Counted from the stretch's first letter, positions 33,214 through 42,629 are shown. The stretch is 46,163 nt of DNA from Bacillota bacterium (GCA_023423335.1 JAFAFU010000034.1:1-46163); one strand, 5' to 3'. Notes: generated from the letters alone by a model not told the origin. Numbers and translations: made by a program.

Positions 33214-34890
33214 TTATACCTCCGCCAATCTGGCAATCCTCATTCCTTTTATTTTCGCACCGCCCTCGGTGGCATCAATGAACTCTATCCCCTTCACGTC
33301 CCGGATGCGGTTTTCGATCCAGACCCGGAAAATATCGAGGCTTCTACTGGTTGCTACCATGTTTCCATGGATGTCTTCCACCTGACGCATATCCTGTACC
33401 ATAGCCGCGTCCCGGCGGGAGGTATCACTGGCATGGGCATAGTTGTCCGTATATGCAAGATCCAGTCCCAGGAAGATAATGCGTTTGCAGCCTAAGGTTA
33501 TCCCGATATCAAGAGCCGTGGTGCTGACCGAACCGCCGGTACGGAATAATTGTACTCCCTTCTGCCCGGCATATTCTTCAGCTTTCAGAAAATCCTTCTG
33601 GCAGACCATATACTTTTTCCCTTTATAATTGGCTGCAAAGCCATGATATGCCGTTGAAAGAAAGAGCATTGGAACATCACTATCCTCATATCCGGAAATC
33701 TGCTTATATACTCTGGAATTCGGATCCGTAACCAACACATAATCCGGCTCGATGCCTGCGTTTATCAGCTTTTTGAAAACCGTTCCCGTAGCAAGAATAA
33801 TCCCATTGTCGCCGACTTCTTTCAGATGAAGGAAGTTCTTATCAAGGGAAGGCCCCGCAGCTATGATATAAACATCTTTTCCTTTAAAAGCCTCTTTGAG
33901 ATTGTCCACAAATCCGTCATAATATTTGATATTTCTGTTAAAGTTGCTATTCAGAAGCGGAAGCTGATTCTTCACTGCATTGTATTGGATGAAATAGTTT
34001 TCAAGTTTCTCCTTAATGGGCCCGGCGGATAGTACCTGTAAAGACGGATAATGGATGACCAGTTCTGAATCATCCTCTATTGTTTTTAATTGTTTGCCTA
34101 ATTGAATGAATTCCGGATCATAAATCAATTTAATATGTTCATTAGATAAGAGCCGATCCAGATCTGAATATGCGCAAGCGAGTTGTATCAGCCCAAGATC
34201 ACTTTCATATACTTCGATCTGAATATCGGGATCAAGTAAAGACAGCTGCCGTATATGATACCCGAAGCCTAATCCATAGATCAGATATCGGGACTTATCA
34301 TACCTGTACCACTTTTGGGCGAGTAAAGACGCCTCTCTTAATACCAGATGATTGCTATGGAGATAATATGTATACCCTTCTCTTCTTACAGCCACAGTCT
34401 TAAGTCCGCAGGAGGTAAATTCAACAGAATATCCCGCATCCGGTGCGGGCGTCGGAATCGGCATGGTTCGGATTCTTAAGGCCAACTCCGGATTACTTCT
34501 CTTTAGCCTTGCCAGATTAACCTCATATATATTTTTGTTGAACGTGATTTCATTATCACTTATTAGAATCTCCTGTATCCTTGTTAAGAAAGGAATAAAT
34601 TGTATTTCATATAAATCTGCCAACAGCACATAATTTTGGTGGCTTTGGGCATCTAAAAGACCTTCCAGCAGGTTCTGGAAGGTATCCAGGCTGATATGCT
34701 CACTAATTACAGTAAACTCATCCTGATTGGATATATACAGCTCCAGGAAAGAATCTAGTTTCATCATTACAATATTGCCAATACGAAGTGCCGCATCATA
34801 ATTCTGCGTCCTGATGTTATATATCATCTTATCAATATGATTCAGTAATTCCACATTGTTTCCTATCATTGCCTTAATGGCCTGCTTCAA
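33214..34890 (-). CDS. Maf / DUF115 family glycosyltransferase-like protein
   Basis: A 558-residue protein with the two-part layout of motility accessory factors. The N-terminal Rossmann-like region (1-310) includes YLIYGLGFGYH and EVYESDLGLIQLACAY. The DUF115/MptE-like core (about 335-520) contains DVYIIAAGPSLDKN, YVLVTDPNSR, ALDIGITLGCKRIIFLGLDLAYTD and HASDT. In Campylobacter and others Maf proteins transfer nonulosonic acids to flagellin. No flagellin or nonulosonate gene is seen here. It starts with TTG, 7 bases after GGAGG. The next gene downstream is the secreted 669-residue protein, after a terminator. Confidence 0.88.
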   Translation of the reverse strand: MKQAIKAMIGNNVELLNHIDKMIYNIRTQNYDAALRIGNIVMMKLDSFLELYISNQDEFTVISEHISLDTFQNLLEGLLDAQSHQNYVLLADLYEIQFIPFLTRIQEILISDNEITFNKNIYEVNLARLKRSNPELALRIRTMPIPTPAPDAGYSVEFTSCGLKTVAVRREGYTYYLHSNHLVLREASLLAQKWYRYDKSRYLIYGLGFGYHIRQLSLLDPDIQIEVYESDLGLIQLACAYSDLDRLLSNEHIKLIYDPEFIQLGKQLKTIEDDSELVIHYPSLQVLSAGPIKEKLENYFIQYNAVKNQLPLLNSNFNRNIKYYDGFVDNLKEAFKGKDVYIIAAGPSLDKNFLHLKEVGDNGIILATGTVFKKLINAGIEPDYVLVTDPNSRVYKQISGYEDSDVPMLFLSTAYHGFAANYKGKKYMVCQKDFLKAEEYAGQKGVQLFRTGGSVSTTALDIGITLGCKRIIFLGLDLAYTDNYAHASDTSRRDAAMVQDMRQVEDIHGNMVATSRSLDIFRVWIENRIRDVKGIEFIDATEGGAKIKGMRIARLAEV

Positions 34891-35001
34891 ACGTATAACC
34901 TCCTGTTTGCGTAGCTACATAATTTTGGGTTTTCCTCCCGATAGAATTGTATATAATGCCTGTATTCTGAAATGCATTTAACGGATAGCAATTTCGCCCG
35001 T

Positions 35002-35160
35002 CTAAATCCTGCTTACATCCAAGGCATTACGTATCGCCGTTCCCTGTGACAGAAATTCAGGATTTGAAACCACACCGATTTCTATTCCTTTCTTTAATCG
35101 ACTTTTTATGTGTTTCTCCATTCTGTCATTATTTCCAATTGGTACAGTTGATTTCACATA
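35002..35160 (-). pseudogene. Fragment of UDP-glucose/UDP-sugar 6-dehydrogenase
   Basis: On the minus strand 35160 to 35005 reads without interruption as about 52 residues that include KSTVPIGNNDRME, KKGIEIGVVSNPEFLSQGTA and LDVSRI before a TAG at 35002. KSTVP[IV]G and VVSNPEFL-x-[EQ]-G-[ST]-A are hallmark blocks of UDP-glucose dehydrogenase. They normally stand 30 residues apart, as here, near residues 120-165 of a 400-residue enzyme. Everything before and after is missing. The fragment overlaps the 3' end of the FrhB-like gene by a few bases. The rest of the gap 34891-35001 carries only the ribosome binding site region of the Maf gene. Confidence 0.85.
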
Positions 35161-36329
35161 TCATTCGGTATCAGCTTCTTAAATAGACTGACCAGCATTT
35201 GGTAGCCTTTTTCCGGGATTATGGCATAAAATTTAGAACGAAAAAGAAATTCTGCAAATCGATAATACCCCGCAATATAATATTTATTATAATATCGTTT
35301 CTTTTTCAGCAATACCGGCCATGCCTGGGATTTGATAACATCCTTCTCAGAAATACATCCCACTACATCGATATAGTTCTTGCGAAACATATCCTCCAGA
35401 TATATAGCCGCATTGGTGCTTCTTACTATAATTCCGCTATTTCCTATACGTTCTCTCTGTTGCTCCTTTGAATTCCAAAAATCGAAAAATGAAATATCAC
35501 TGTCTTCTGCAAACTGGTCATTGCATTGCAAGCAGGCGGGATTCCGAAATACCTGGCTTTTATACAACTGTGAAAAAAGCGATTCTAAATGTTTCTCGTT
35601 GTAGGTTCTCTTACCGGATATAATACTGTTATTTCCTGGCCACCCGTCCCCCCGGTAATAAATCGTTCCTCCCTGCAGCTTCCGCCTTTTAAGCAGATAC
35701 TCGGATGCCTTGTAGCTTGTACCACCAGAACAGGCAATGCCAATCTTAAATATTTTCTTATTTCTAAATATACGATTATAGTTTGTCAATGCCATAATCT
35801 GGCATGGCGTACCAACAACAGCTATATTCTTTTCCGACTTTATCTGTTTTAAACCGGAAAGTACCGGATAACTTACATATCTGGAGGCAAACTTTCTGGG
35901 ACTGTCTCCCAATAGATTTATATTTTGTCTATTAACAATAATTACATTTGTACCGGTCTTCTCCTTCCCGTGTTCACAAACCATCAGTACATTACTTACC
36001 TTTTCCTCTGTGATCAGATAGCGGATCAAGGCATTCACACATCCACCTGAAGTTGCATATCTTCTTATTTTAGTATCAGCTGCATGTCCCAGCAATAGCC
36101 TTTGGTACGGACCCGTTATTGATACTGAGGCTTTATCAAAATTACATAGTACAGGGCAGACCTTCATACACAGGCCGCACTGATTACATCTATCCTTCAG
36201 CAGTTGAATTCTGTAAAAGCCTTTGTCTTCATCATATGTATTTATTATTGCATTTCGGCTGCATGTGCTGCTGCACATACCGCACTTCACGCACAAGCCC
36301 TTCTTCTCAACAGCATTATAAGTATTCAT
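35154..36329 (-). CDS. FrhB-like Fe-S protein (coenzyme F420 hydrogenase beta subunit family)
   Basis: About 391 residues. Two 4Fe-4S ferredoxin motifs stand at the N-terminus, C-x2-C-x2-C-x3-C at residues 13-23 and again at 48-58. An FrhB N-terminal (about 75-150, RRYATSGGCVNALIRYL) and a C-terminal FrhB domain follow (about 165-310, VGTPCQIMAL, GIACSGGTS). Such proteins regularly accompany pyruvyl-transferase genes in capsule clusters, where their redox role is unknown. I choose the ATG at 36329 (GGAG 6 bases upstream, 13 bases after the previous stop). The ATG at 36368 would overlap that gene and lacks a good ribosome site. Confidence 0.8.
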   Translation of the reverse strand: MNTYNAVEKKGLCVKCGMCSSTCSRNAIINTYDEDKGFYRIQLLKDRCNQCGLCMKVCPVLCNFDKASVSITGPYQRLLLGHAADTKIRRYATSGGCVNALIRYLITEEKVSNVLMVCEHGKEKTGTNVIIVNRQNINLLGDSPRKFASRYVSYPVLSGLKQIKSEKNIAVVGTPCQIMALTNYNRIFRNKKIFKIGIACSGGTSYKASEYLLKRRKLQGGTIYYRGDGWPGNNSIISGKRTYNEKHLESLFSQLYKSQVFRNPACLQCNDQFAEDSDISFFDFWNSKEQQRERIGNSGIIVRSTNAAIYLEDMFRKNYIDVVGCISEKDVIKSQAWPVLLKKKRYYNKYYIAGYYRFAEFLFRSKFYAIIPEKGYQMLVSLFKKLIPNDM

Positions 36330-36342
36330 TTCATGCTCCATA

Positions 36343-37563
36343 TCATAAATTCCGCAGGTTTCCTTCATTTATATATTTGCACACATATCGTGTTGTTCGT
36401 TGTGCTTCCGCCTTCAGCTTACCTCGGTTATCCTTCAGATATTGTTTATAATCCTGATAATTGCTGTCTAGTAAATTGAATTTTTCCGTCAGTCTTGCGA
36501 AGCTCAGTTCATGAATGTCAAGACAGTAGGACTCAAGCTTTTCTTTTTTCATAAAGCCTCGCATTTTCTCCTGATAGGAAATTGAGATAAAAGGAGTGCC
36601 CATTTTTGCGGCAAAGATATTGGAATGATATCTCATGCCAATGACACAGTACAGTCTGGAGATCAGGTATTGCTGAAAGAAACAATCATACCGGTCACTT
36701 AAAACAAAGCAATTATCCTTGGTAAAGGATTTCATATACCGTGAATCGTTTTGCTCACCAAAGAGCTGCGGTATAAAGAGGATGGAATAACCCTGCTGAA
36801 TCATTTCTTGGATAAACCGTTTAAAGGTGTCACGGATTGTCACAGATAGTTTTCTATCATTTTTGTAAAGTACTGACCACATTAAGTCTGTTATCGTAAT
36901 ACCTATAATTTTATCATGGTTATTCAGGAACAGATTTAGCTTCTGATCAGCCTCAAGGATTTTTGCACATTCTTCAGAGTTAATGTCATTCTGGAAGGCA
37001 GAATCAAGAGTAACGTAGACATCGTTTTTAATTCTCAGGTCTTTGATATAGCCGGCAGAGAGCGGCTCTCTGACACATATCAGCTGGCTATGCTTCAATA
37101 CATATCTCCGTATCAGATTTCTCCATCTGATCTGAAAAGGACCCATGGAGGGCGCGTAAAAAAGATATGGTTTTTTTAACCTTTTTGCATACAGCAGCCG
37201 GATAAGGTTGTTCATTTCAATTTTTAAATTATTGTCACTGATATCAGCACCACCAGGCGCATAGATCACCAGATCGGCTTCTTTCAAGGCATGACAGAAT
37301 TCAGCGTCTGCCGGAAAACTGCATTTAATGAAACATCCGAAAAGAAGCCGGAAAAAAACTGCTTCTTTCATGGCCTTGTAGGTTTCATAGATATACTTTA
37401 CATTCTTCGATTTATAGGGAAATTGGTAAACCTTCCTGCTCACCCATATATGCACCGTGATCCTGGCATCAGGTATTTCCCTGAGCAGCTCGTCTATCAT
37501 TGCTCTGACGGCTGCTTCATCTCCCCTGTTATTCCAATGAGCATTCATTATAAAAATTTTCAT
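36343..37563 (-). CDS. Polysaccharide pyruvyl transferase family protein (first)
   Basis: A 406-residue member of the PS_pyruv_trans family (CsaB/WcaK-like). It shows the opening IFIMNAHWNNRGDEAAVRAMI, the YAPGGADISD loop, LFYAPSMGPF near 140, ICVREPLSAGYI near 175 and the late GMRYHSNIFAAKMGTPFISISY (about 315). The family adds ketal pyruvate to sugars of secreted polymers or carries out related transfers; the acceptor is unknown. The ATG follows GGAGG by 7 bases. Adjacent to the FrhB-like gene, its common partner. Confidence 0.88.
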   Translation of the reverse strand: MKIFIMNAHWNNRGDEAAVRAMIDELLREIPDARITVHIWVSRKVYQFPYKSKNVKYIYETYKAMKEAVFFRLLFGCFIKCSFPADAEFCHALKEADLVIYAPGGADISDNNLKIEMNNLIRLLYAKRLKKPYLFYAPSMGPFQIRWRNLIRRYVLKHSQLICVREPLSAGYIKDLRIKNDVYVTLDSAFQNDINSEECAKILEADQKLNLFLNNHDKIIGITITDLMWSVLYKNDRKLSVTIRDTFKRFIQEMIQQGYSILFIPQLFGEQNDSRYMKSFTKDNCFVLSDRYDCFFQQYLISRLYCVIGMRYHSNIFAAKMGTPFISISYQEKMRGFMKKEKLESYCLDIHELSFARLTEKFNLLDSNYQDYKQYLKDNRGKLKAEAQRTTRYVCKYINEGNLRNL

Positions 37564-37615
37564 TTGACATCCTCCGGCAAAATCAACCTTCTGGTAATAT
37601 GTCCTGTCAATATAT

Positions 37616-38437
37616 CTAATTCACTATGTTTTTCAGGATATTATAAGGAAGCAATCGGACCAATAGTACATGCAGGTAGCTTCTTAAAGAATACCTCAGC
37701 TTCGTCTTGGTTTTATTTTGGAAGCTTAGCTCTGAAGATTTATCCTCTTTGTGAAAGAGGAACGCCTCTTTTACATATTGATGCTTCATTCCCGCTTTAT
37801 TCAGCATCAACTCCAGTATATACTCCTCACAGTATAAGAAGGTATGGGGATAAAATCCTTCGTATGAGGAAAAAAACCTTGGTGTAAACATCAAGACACA
37901 GCCATGTAAAACCGGTACCCTTCTCTTCTCATGAAGGATTTTCTCCCTTATCATATAAGCGATGGTTTCCCAATTAAAAAATAGACATGCTATATAAAAA
38001 TAGTAAATCAAAATGTCCGGAAAACTCAGATATACCCTCATTATATCTTGAATCTTATTTTTATTTACTATGATTCGGGAGCCCAATAGCCCCGTATCCT
38101 CATCATGCCGGGTCAGTTTGTTGATAAAATCCTTATCTGTAAATATGGTATCATTGTTTACAACCAGTACATAGTCCGCCTTTAATATTCTTCTTGCATA
38201 TTTGATGCCGATGTTATTCCCTTTTGCAAAGCCTGCGTTATGATCTGACTGCAGAATATAAATCCCCGGCTTATTTTTAAAAGCCTTCTTGATTGCCTTT
38301 ACGGACTGGTTTCCCGACCCATTCTCAACAATTACAATTCCGCAAATGTCATATGCATTCTGCAGGATACTGTCCACACATTCTATAGTATCCGTATAGT
38401 TCAGATAATTTAATATCACGATGGCTACGTTCTGCAT
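37616..38437 (-). CDS. GT2 family glycosyltransferase (rhamnosyltransferase-like)
   Basis: A 273-residue GT-A enzyme. The N-terminus VAIVILNYLNYTDTIECVDSIL, the IVIVENGSGNQS strand, AGFAKGNNIGIKYA and the VVNNDTIF metal-site segment (near 95) match the WbbL/rhamnosyl-type subgroup. It transfers one sugar to a growing surface glycan in the cytoplasm; donor and linkage are not deducible. The ATG follows AAAGGGG by 7 bases. Confidence 0.85.
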   Translation of the reverse strand: MQNVAIVILNYLNYTDTIECVDSILQNAYDICGIVIVENGSGNQSVKAIKKAFKNKPGIYILQSDHNAGFAKGNNIGIKYARRILKADYVLVVNNDTIFTDKDFINKLTRHDEDTGLLGSRIIVNKNKIQDIMRVYLSFPDILIYYFYIACLFFNWETIAYMIREKILHEKRRVPVLHGCVLMFTPRFFSSYEGFYPHTFLYCEEYILELMLNKAGMKHQYVKEAFLFHKEDKSSELSFQNKTKTKLRYSLRSYLHVLLVRLLPYNILKNIVN

Positions 38438-38462
38438 CTACATGCCCCTTTGTGTTGTACGA

Positions 38463-38945
38463 TTATAGATCAAATACGACCTCCTCCAGAGAAATAACCG
38501 CACAATCCAACTTTTCAGATATTAACGGCTCTACTTCTCCGAATGCGAAGGTTGCACTGACTACCACTGCATCTACCTCTTCCAAATCATCCTCAATAGC
38601 TACGATTTTTAAATCCGAATAGGTGCTCTCAGCGTTTTTATCAATTGCATATTTAATCTCCACGCTGCTGTCCTTTAACTCACTACAAAGGCGATTTCCC
38701 ATTTCACCCATTCCATATATGGCTATTGTTTTATAATTGTTCTTTATAAAATATTGTTCCAGTGTTATCTCGTTATGTCTTAATTCCATCCAATGGTTTA
38801 GTGTATCATAATAGCTTCTGAATTTATTGATTTTCTCATCTTTTTTCTTTAGTATCGAATTTTTTGTTTTAGATACAAAGAATGCTCCTGCAGCAAATCC
38901 TAGGCCGATGGTGCAAATGCCTGTAATAATCTTAGTTATCTTCAT
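38463..38945 (-). CDS. Membrane-anchored Rossmann-like protein
   Basis: A 160-residue protein with one N-terminal hydrophobic helix (ITKIITGICTIGLGFAAGAFFV), a Lys-rich coiled region, and a nucleotide-binding-type Rossmann module from residue 70. It shows TIAIYGMGEMGNRLCSEL (G-x-G-x2-G), then YAIDKNA, then VDAVVVSATFAF. No catalytic domain follows. The same module appears at the N-terminus of the 39875-41317 protein and the C-terminus of the 41337-42629 protein, so it is probably a shared binding or assembly part of this polymer pathway. Function unknown. Confidence 0.7.
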   Translation of the reverse strand: MKITKIITGICTIGLGFAAGAFFVSKTKNSILKKKDEKINKFRSYYDTLNHWMELRHNEITLEQYFIKNNYKTIAIYGMGEMGNRLCSELKDSSVEIKYAIDKNAESTYSDLKIVAIEDDLEEVDAVVVSATFAFGEVEPLISEKLDCAVISLEEVVFDL

Positions 38946-38970
38946 TATAATACCTTCTTTCCATAATAAT

Positions 38971-39786
38971 TTATGATATTAATTCTACAGTTTTTGCCCT
39001 GAATGAGTACCATGCACCTTTTAGATAATACTTATTTTCATATAACTGATCTGCAATAAATCGCAGAAAGAAGATGTAGGCACCTTTATTTTGTTTATAA
39101 TCTTCACTATATATTCTTAGCATCAGCTTCCAACCCTGCAGTCTTTTTTTCATATCAGCCGTGATTCCATCCTCACTGACATAATAATTAACCAAAAAAT
39201 CATTGCTAAAATCAACCTGATACTTTTTGGCAATCCTTATCCACATATCCCAGTCCTGACAAGACCGCAAATGGGTATTAAACATCCCGCACTGCTGAAA
39301 GCACTCCTTGCGTATCAAGGGAAATGAAGTCGATCCTACTGCATTTTGCTTTAGTAAACCTTTCACACTATTTTTCCGGATGTCCTTGATCGGTACGCTC
39401 CTTCTCATCTTGCTTTTTTCGTCCACCCGGAAATATTTACAATAAACCAGTCCGATCCTATCATTACGGAATAGTTTTATCTGCTGAAACAATTTATTCG
39501 GCAGCCATTCATCATCATCATCCAAAAATGCCACATATTCACCTCTGGACCTTTTAATCCCGATATTTCTGGATGCACACGCGCCCAAATTCCTCTTATT
39601 AATATAATACGATATCCTGTTGTCCTGGTAGCTCCTGATTAACTCACCGACTTTTTGAGCCAGCTCCTGATTGGAAGGGCAGTCATTTACTATAATAAGT
39701 TCCAGCTTCGTATAGGTTTGGGATATGACACTGTCTATTGCCCGCTTTACCGTTTCAACAGGTCGGTTATAGGTAGTGATAACCAC
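38971..39786 (-). CDS. GT2 family glycosyltransferase
   Basis: A 271-residue GT-A glycosyltransferase. The fold starts at once: VITTYNRPVETVKRAIDSVISQTY, ELIIVNDCPSN, GACASRNIGIKRSRGEYVAFLDDDDEW (metal site DDD at about 92) and CQDWDMWIRIAKKY. The only reasonable start is a GTG at 39786, which removes the Met-Ile-Ser that usually precedes VVITTYNR. The upstream in-frame codons encode a further 18 residues without ATG before a stop. A weak GAGGG lies 8 bases before the GTG. Donor and acceptor unknown. Confidence 0.82.
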   Translation of the reverse strand: MVITTYNRPVETVKRAIDSVISQTYTKLELIIVNDCPSNQELAQKVGELIRSYQDNRISYYINKRNLGACASRNIGIKRSRGEYVAFLDDDDEWLPNKLFQQIKLFRNDRIGLVYCKYFRVDEKSKMRRSVPIKDIRKNSVKGLLKQNAVGSTSFPLIRKECFQQCGMFNTHLRSCQDWDMWIRIAKKYQVDFSNDFLVNYYVSEDGITADMKKRLQGWKLMLRIYSEDYKQNKGAYIFFLRFIADQLYENKYYLKGAWYSFRAKTVELIS

Positions 39787-39874
39787 ACTGATGAGTCCCT
39801 CTTTCGTATAATCACTCCCTTTCTCGTACTCTTATGCAGCTTAATTATTATATCGGTATACTAACCCTTTTATA

Positions 39875-41317
39875 TTACATTTCCATCGGCTCCTGCTGAG
39901 GTTGATGAAGCAGTCTTTCTATTAAATCCGTATATTGATCTATATTGCATCTATCTTTTATCATGAGCCTGGAGGCATCCCCCATTTCACTTAACCGCTG
40001 TCTGTCATGATATAATAGTTTTATTTTATCTGTAATCCCGGCTATATCCTTCAAACAACATATGAATCCATTCTTTCCGTCACGGACAAAGTTCCTGGCA
40101 CCCGAGGTATCTGTTACTATCGGTACCGCACCTGATGCCATGGCCTCCAGCATGGATAAGCTGGTTCCCTCCATGTCAGACACATTAATAAATATATCGC
40201 TTTGTTTCCAAAACTCATACATTTGTTGATAAGGCAGGCTTCCATACAGCTTAACCCTGTGTTCGAGCTTCTGTTCCTGTACATAAGCCTTTATTGTCTC
40301 ATATAACGAACCATCACCCGCAATATGAAGCTGATAATTTATTTCCGTTTCCTCCAGCATAGGAATCAATGGAATTAGCAGGTCCGCTCTTTTTTGCTCT
40401 TTTTCCAATCTGCCTCCATAACCTATTCTTATCGGTGAATTAGCATCCGGATAATGCTTCTTATAATATTCCTCGTAGGGTACCGGACTGTTCATATAAA
40501 ATATTTTATCCTTAGGAATCACAGACCGCTGAAGCAGCTTGTCCTTAATTTCATGACTCACGCAAAAGACAGCATCAATGCTGTCATGGAACAACTCATT
40601 CTGTTCATATCTCCTGACAAAATCGCTATGGATCACCGAGACAATATTCAACTGATCCGCACATATTTTTTTGATCATTACTGCAGCCATAAAGACCTGG
40701 TTTATTCGGTTTATAATAATGGAGCAGGGCAATCGGCATATAATTTCATCTGCGATGGCCTTGATGGAAGCTATATATTGTTCATCCTGTATATTAAGCT
40801 TCAGAACCTGATAACTGCCGTTGTCTTTCAGGTTTGCTTCCTCTTGTGACAGAAAAATGGTAACATCATGGTTTCGCTTTACAAGAGTGTCTGTCAAATT
40901 CAGAGTCCATCTTTCAATTCCTCCAAAAGCAGCTCCGCCCACCAGGTCGAGAATAATACTTTTTTTTCTGTCCTTATTCTCCTGATATTCCTGTTTTCCT
41001 GACAAAAAACGGATTCGCTCCTCCAGGAAGACCGATAGGATCTGTTCCTTAAGGATAATGTTCTCCGGTTTAATCCCTGCTTGGATTAACTGCTTTTTAA
41101 TCTCTTCATGATACATACTTGCAATGACAATTTGATATTCCTCCCGGGCATCCTTCAGAACATCAGGGTCCTTAATTATGCTCCCTTCCAGACTCCGGCC
41201 GAATTTCTTTCTGTCATTATCCAGAAAGAACGCGATATCAATCCCCAGACTCCGAAAGTTCCTGGCCACCTTCGCTCCTCCGCCGGAAGCACCAAATATT
41301 ACGATTTTCTTCTCCAT
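39875..41317 (-). CDS. Fusion of Rossmann-like module and GT4 glycosyltransferase
   Basis: A 480-residue two-part protein. Residues 1-100 form a Rossmann-like module (KIVIFGASGGGAKVARNF, FFLDNDRKKFG, YQIVIASMYHEEI). Residues 125-475 form a GT-B family 4 glycosyltransferase: LVGGAAFGGIERWTLNL near 130, IRIGYGGRLEKEQKRADLLI near 295, and SDMEGTSLSMLEAMASGAVPIVTD with the E-x7-E signature near 395. The GT4 part probably adds a sugar to the lipid-linked polymer in the cytoplasm. The module may bind a nucleotide sugar or a partner. Confidence 0.85.
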   Translation of the reverse strand: MEKKIVIFGASGGGAKVARNFRSLGIDIAFFLDNDRKKFGRSLEGSIIKDPDVLKDAREEYQIVIASMYHEEIKKQLIQAGIKPENIILKEQILSVFLEERIRFLSGKQEYQENKDRKKSIILDLVGGAAFGGIERWTLNLTDTLVKRNHDVTIFLSQEEANLKDNGSYQVLKLNIQDEQYIASIKAIADEIICRLPCSIIINRINQVFMAAVMIKKICADQLNIVSVIHSDFVRRYEQNELFHDSIDAVFCVSHEIKDKLLQRSVIPKDKIFYMNSPVPYEEYYKKHYPDANSPIRIGYGGRLEKEQKRADLLIPLIPMLEETEINYQLHIAGDGSLYETIKAYVQEQKLEHRVKLYGSLPYQQMYEFWKQSDIFINVSDMEGTSLSMLEAMASGAVPIVTDTSGARNFVRDGKNGFICCLKDIAGITDKIKLLYHDRQRLSEMGDASRLMIKDRCNIDQYTDLIERLLHQPQQEPMEM

Positions 41318-41336
41318 AAGCTTCCGATCATCTCCG

Positions 41337-42629
41337 TTATCCGTAAAATTCCAACCTATACTTATTCACAAGCACAAACTTGCGCCCAAGCTTAGTAAGC
41401 AATATCTTTGCGTCCTCATGGGCAGCAACCGGTAAAATAAAATAAATGATATCGGCATCCTGGCCGGCAATATCCTCAGGCTTTTTAACTTCTCTGCCCT
41501 CAAAAGTACCGGCAGCAGCCTTGTCGATTATAGTTTCTAATCTCCAGTCCTCAAAATGATTTTCAATTACATTCTTTATTGTCTGCGCCTGAGCGATCAA
41601 TCCCCATATGCCATACCGTATTCTCTTGTTTCTGGCAAAGGGCAATTCCTTCAATCCCTTGACCAGCTCACTGTTTATCATACTCCTTGTCCGTAACCCA
41701 TAGTAATCATTCAGCCATTGGGAGTCTTTTACCTGCTCAAATCTTCTTTGAATTTCCCTAATAAAGATCTCTGTAATAGCCCGCTTATCTTCTTCATAAT
41801 CAACAGCCTCCGGATTCCAGACGATCTCTTTGAATTTATCCGGAGTATATAGGGTCAAGTACTTGTCAATCCATGAAAATCTTCCGTCAAAATTATCTGA
41901 AACAAGTATAACCGGAATTCCCATAGCCATACAAGGGGCTGCCGCATGAAGCCTTGAGGTCACTACAAGTGTTGCCTCCTTCCGATACCTGTCTAGTTGG
42001 TTAACTCCTGTTTGATAGAATTGTCTGTATTCCTCCTCCGTCATGAAATCACTGTCTGATAACCTGTTAAATTCAATCTGGTGTTTTACATACTCGGCGT
42101 TTAATTTGATTTCCTCAGGAATATACTCCGTCAAGCTCTCCGGTATATCTGCAAGAAAGATTTTGGGCTTACCGGGGCTGCTCTTTCTTCTTGGAAAGAG
42201 AGCTGTAGCACACCCGGACAGATATGCCTGTATGCCATGATTTTTCATATTAAGCAATGTTTCTTCATCTCTGCAGCCAATTGGCTGATAGGCTTTTAAA
42301 TTATCGATGATAGCGTTATCAAATTCTGTTGAATGCAGATGAAAGCTGATAAATACGGGAATGATGTCTGATGATACCGGGAGAGTACCATAAGGATAAC
42401 CGAATTGATTATATATCATATTGAATGCATTGAATGGCAGTAGTACCTGCTCCCCGGAATAATCCTTGGTATGATATCTGCTGATTTCAATCAGATCCTT
42501 ATCTTCCACGCCCATCTGGTGATAAATATGCCTCATTGCACAGGTCTGGATGGGATCCCCAATATTCAGTACGGTTTTTCTTCCGGCTCTCATCGGCCGC
42601 TTTGCATACGTAAGCACTGCATACTTCAT
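41337..42629 (-). CDS. Polysaccharide pyruvyl transferase family protein with C-terminal Rossmann-like module
   Basis: A 430-residue protein. Residues 1-310 are a PS_pyruv_trans domain: VLNIGDPIQTCAMRHIYHQMG, IGCRDEETLLNMKNHG, SGCATALFP, and the VVTSRLHAAAPCMAMGIPVI segment (about 215). Residues 330-430 form the Rossmann-like module (IRYGIWGLIAQAQTIKNVI, TIIDKAAAGTFEG, ADIIYFILP). The ATG lies 7 bases after AGGAGGAG. The first and second pyruvyl-transferase-type proteins of the cluster are not close relatives of each other, so they likely act on different substrates. Confidence 0.85.
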   Translation of the reverse strand: MKYAVLTYAKRPMRAGRKTVLNIGDPIQTCAMRHIYHQMGVEDKDLIEISRYHTKDYSGEQVLLPFNAFNMIYNQFGYPYGTLPVSSDIIPVFISFHLHSTEFDNAIIDNLKAYQPIGCRDEETLLNMKNHGIQAYLSGCATALFPRRKSSPGKPKIFLADIPESLTEYIPEEIKLNAEYVKHQIEFNRLSDSDFMTEEEYRQFYQTGVNQLDRYRKEATLVVTSRLHAAAPCMAMGIPVILVSDNFDGRFSWIDKYLTLYTPDKFKEIVWNPEAVDYEEDKRAITEIFIREIQRRFEQVKDSQWLNDYYGLRTRSMINSELVKGLKELPFARNKRIRYGIWGLIAQAQTIKNVIENHFEDWRLETIIDKAAAGTFEGREVKKPEDIAGQDADIIYFILPVAAHEDAKILLTKLGRKFVLVNKYRLEFYG

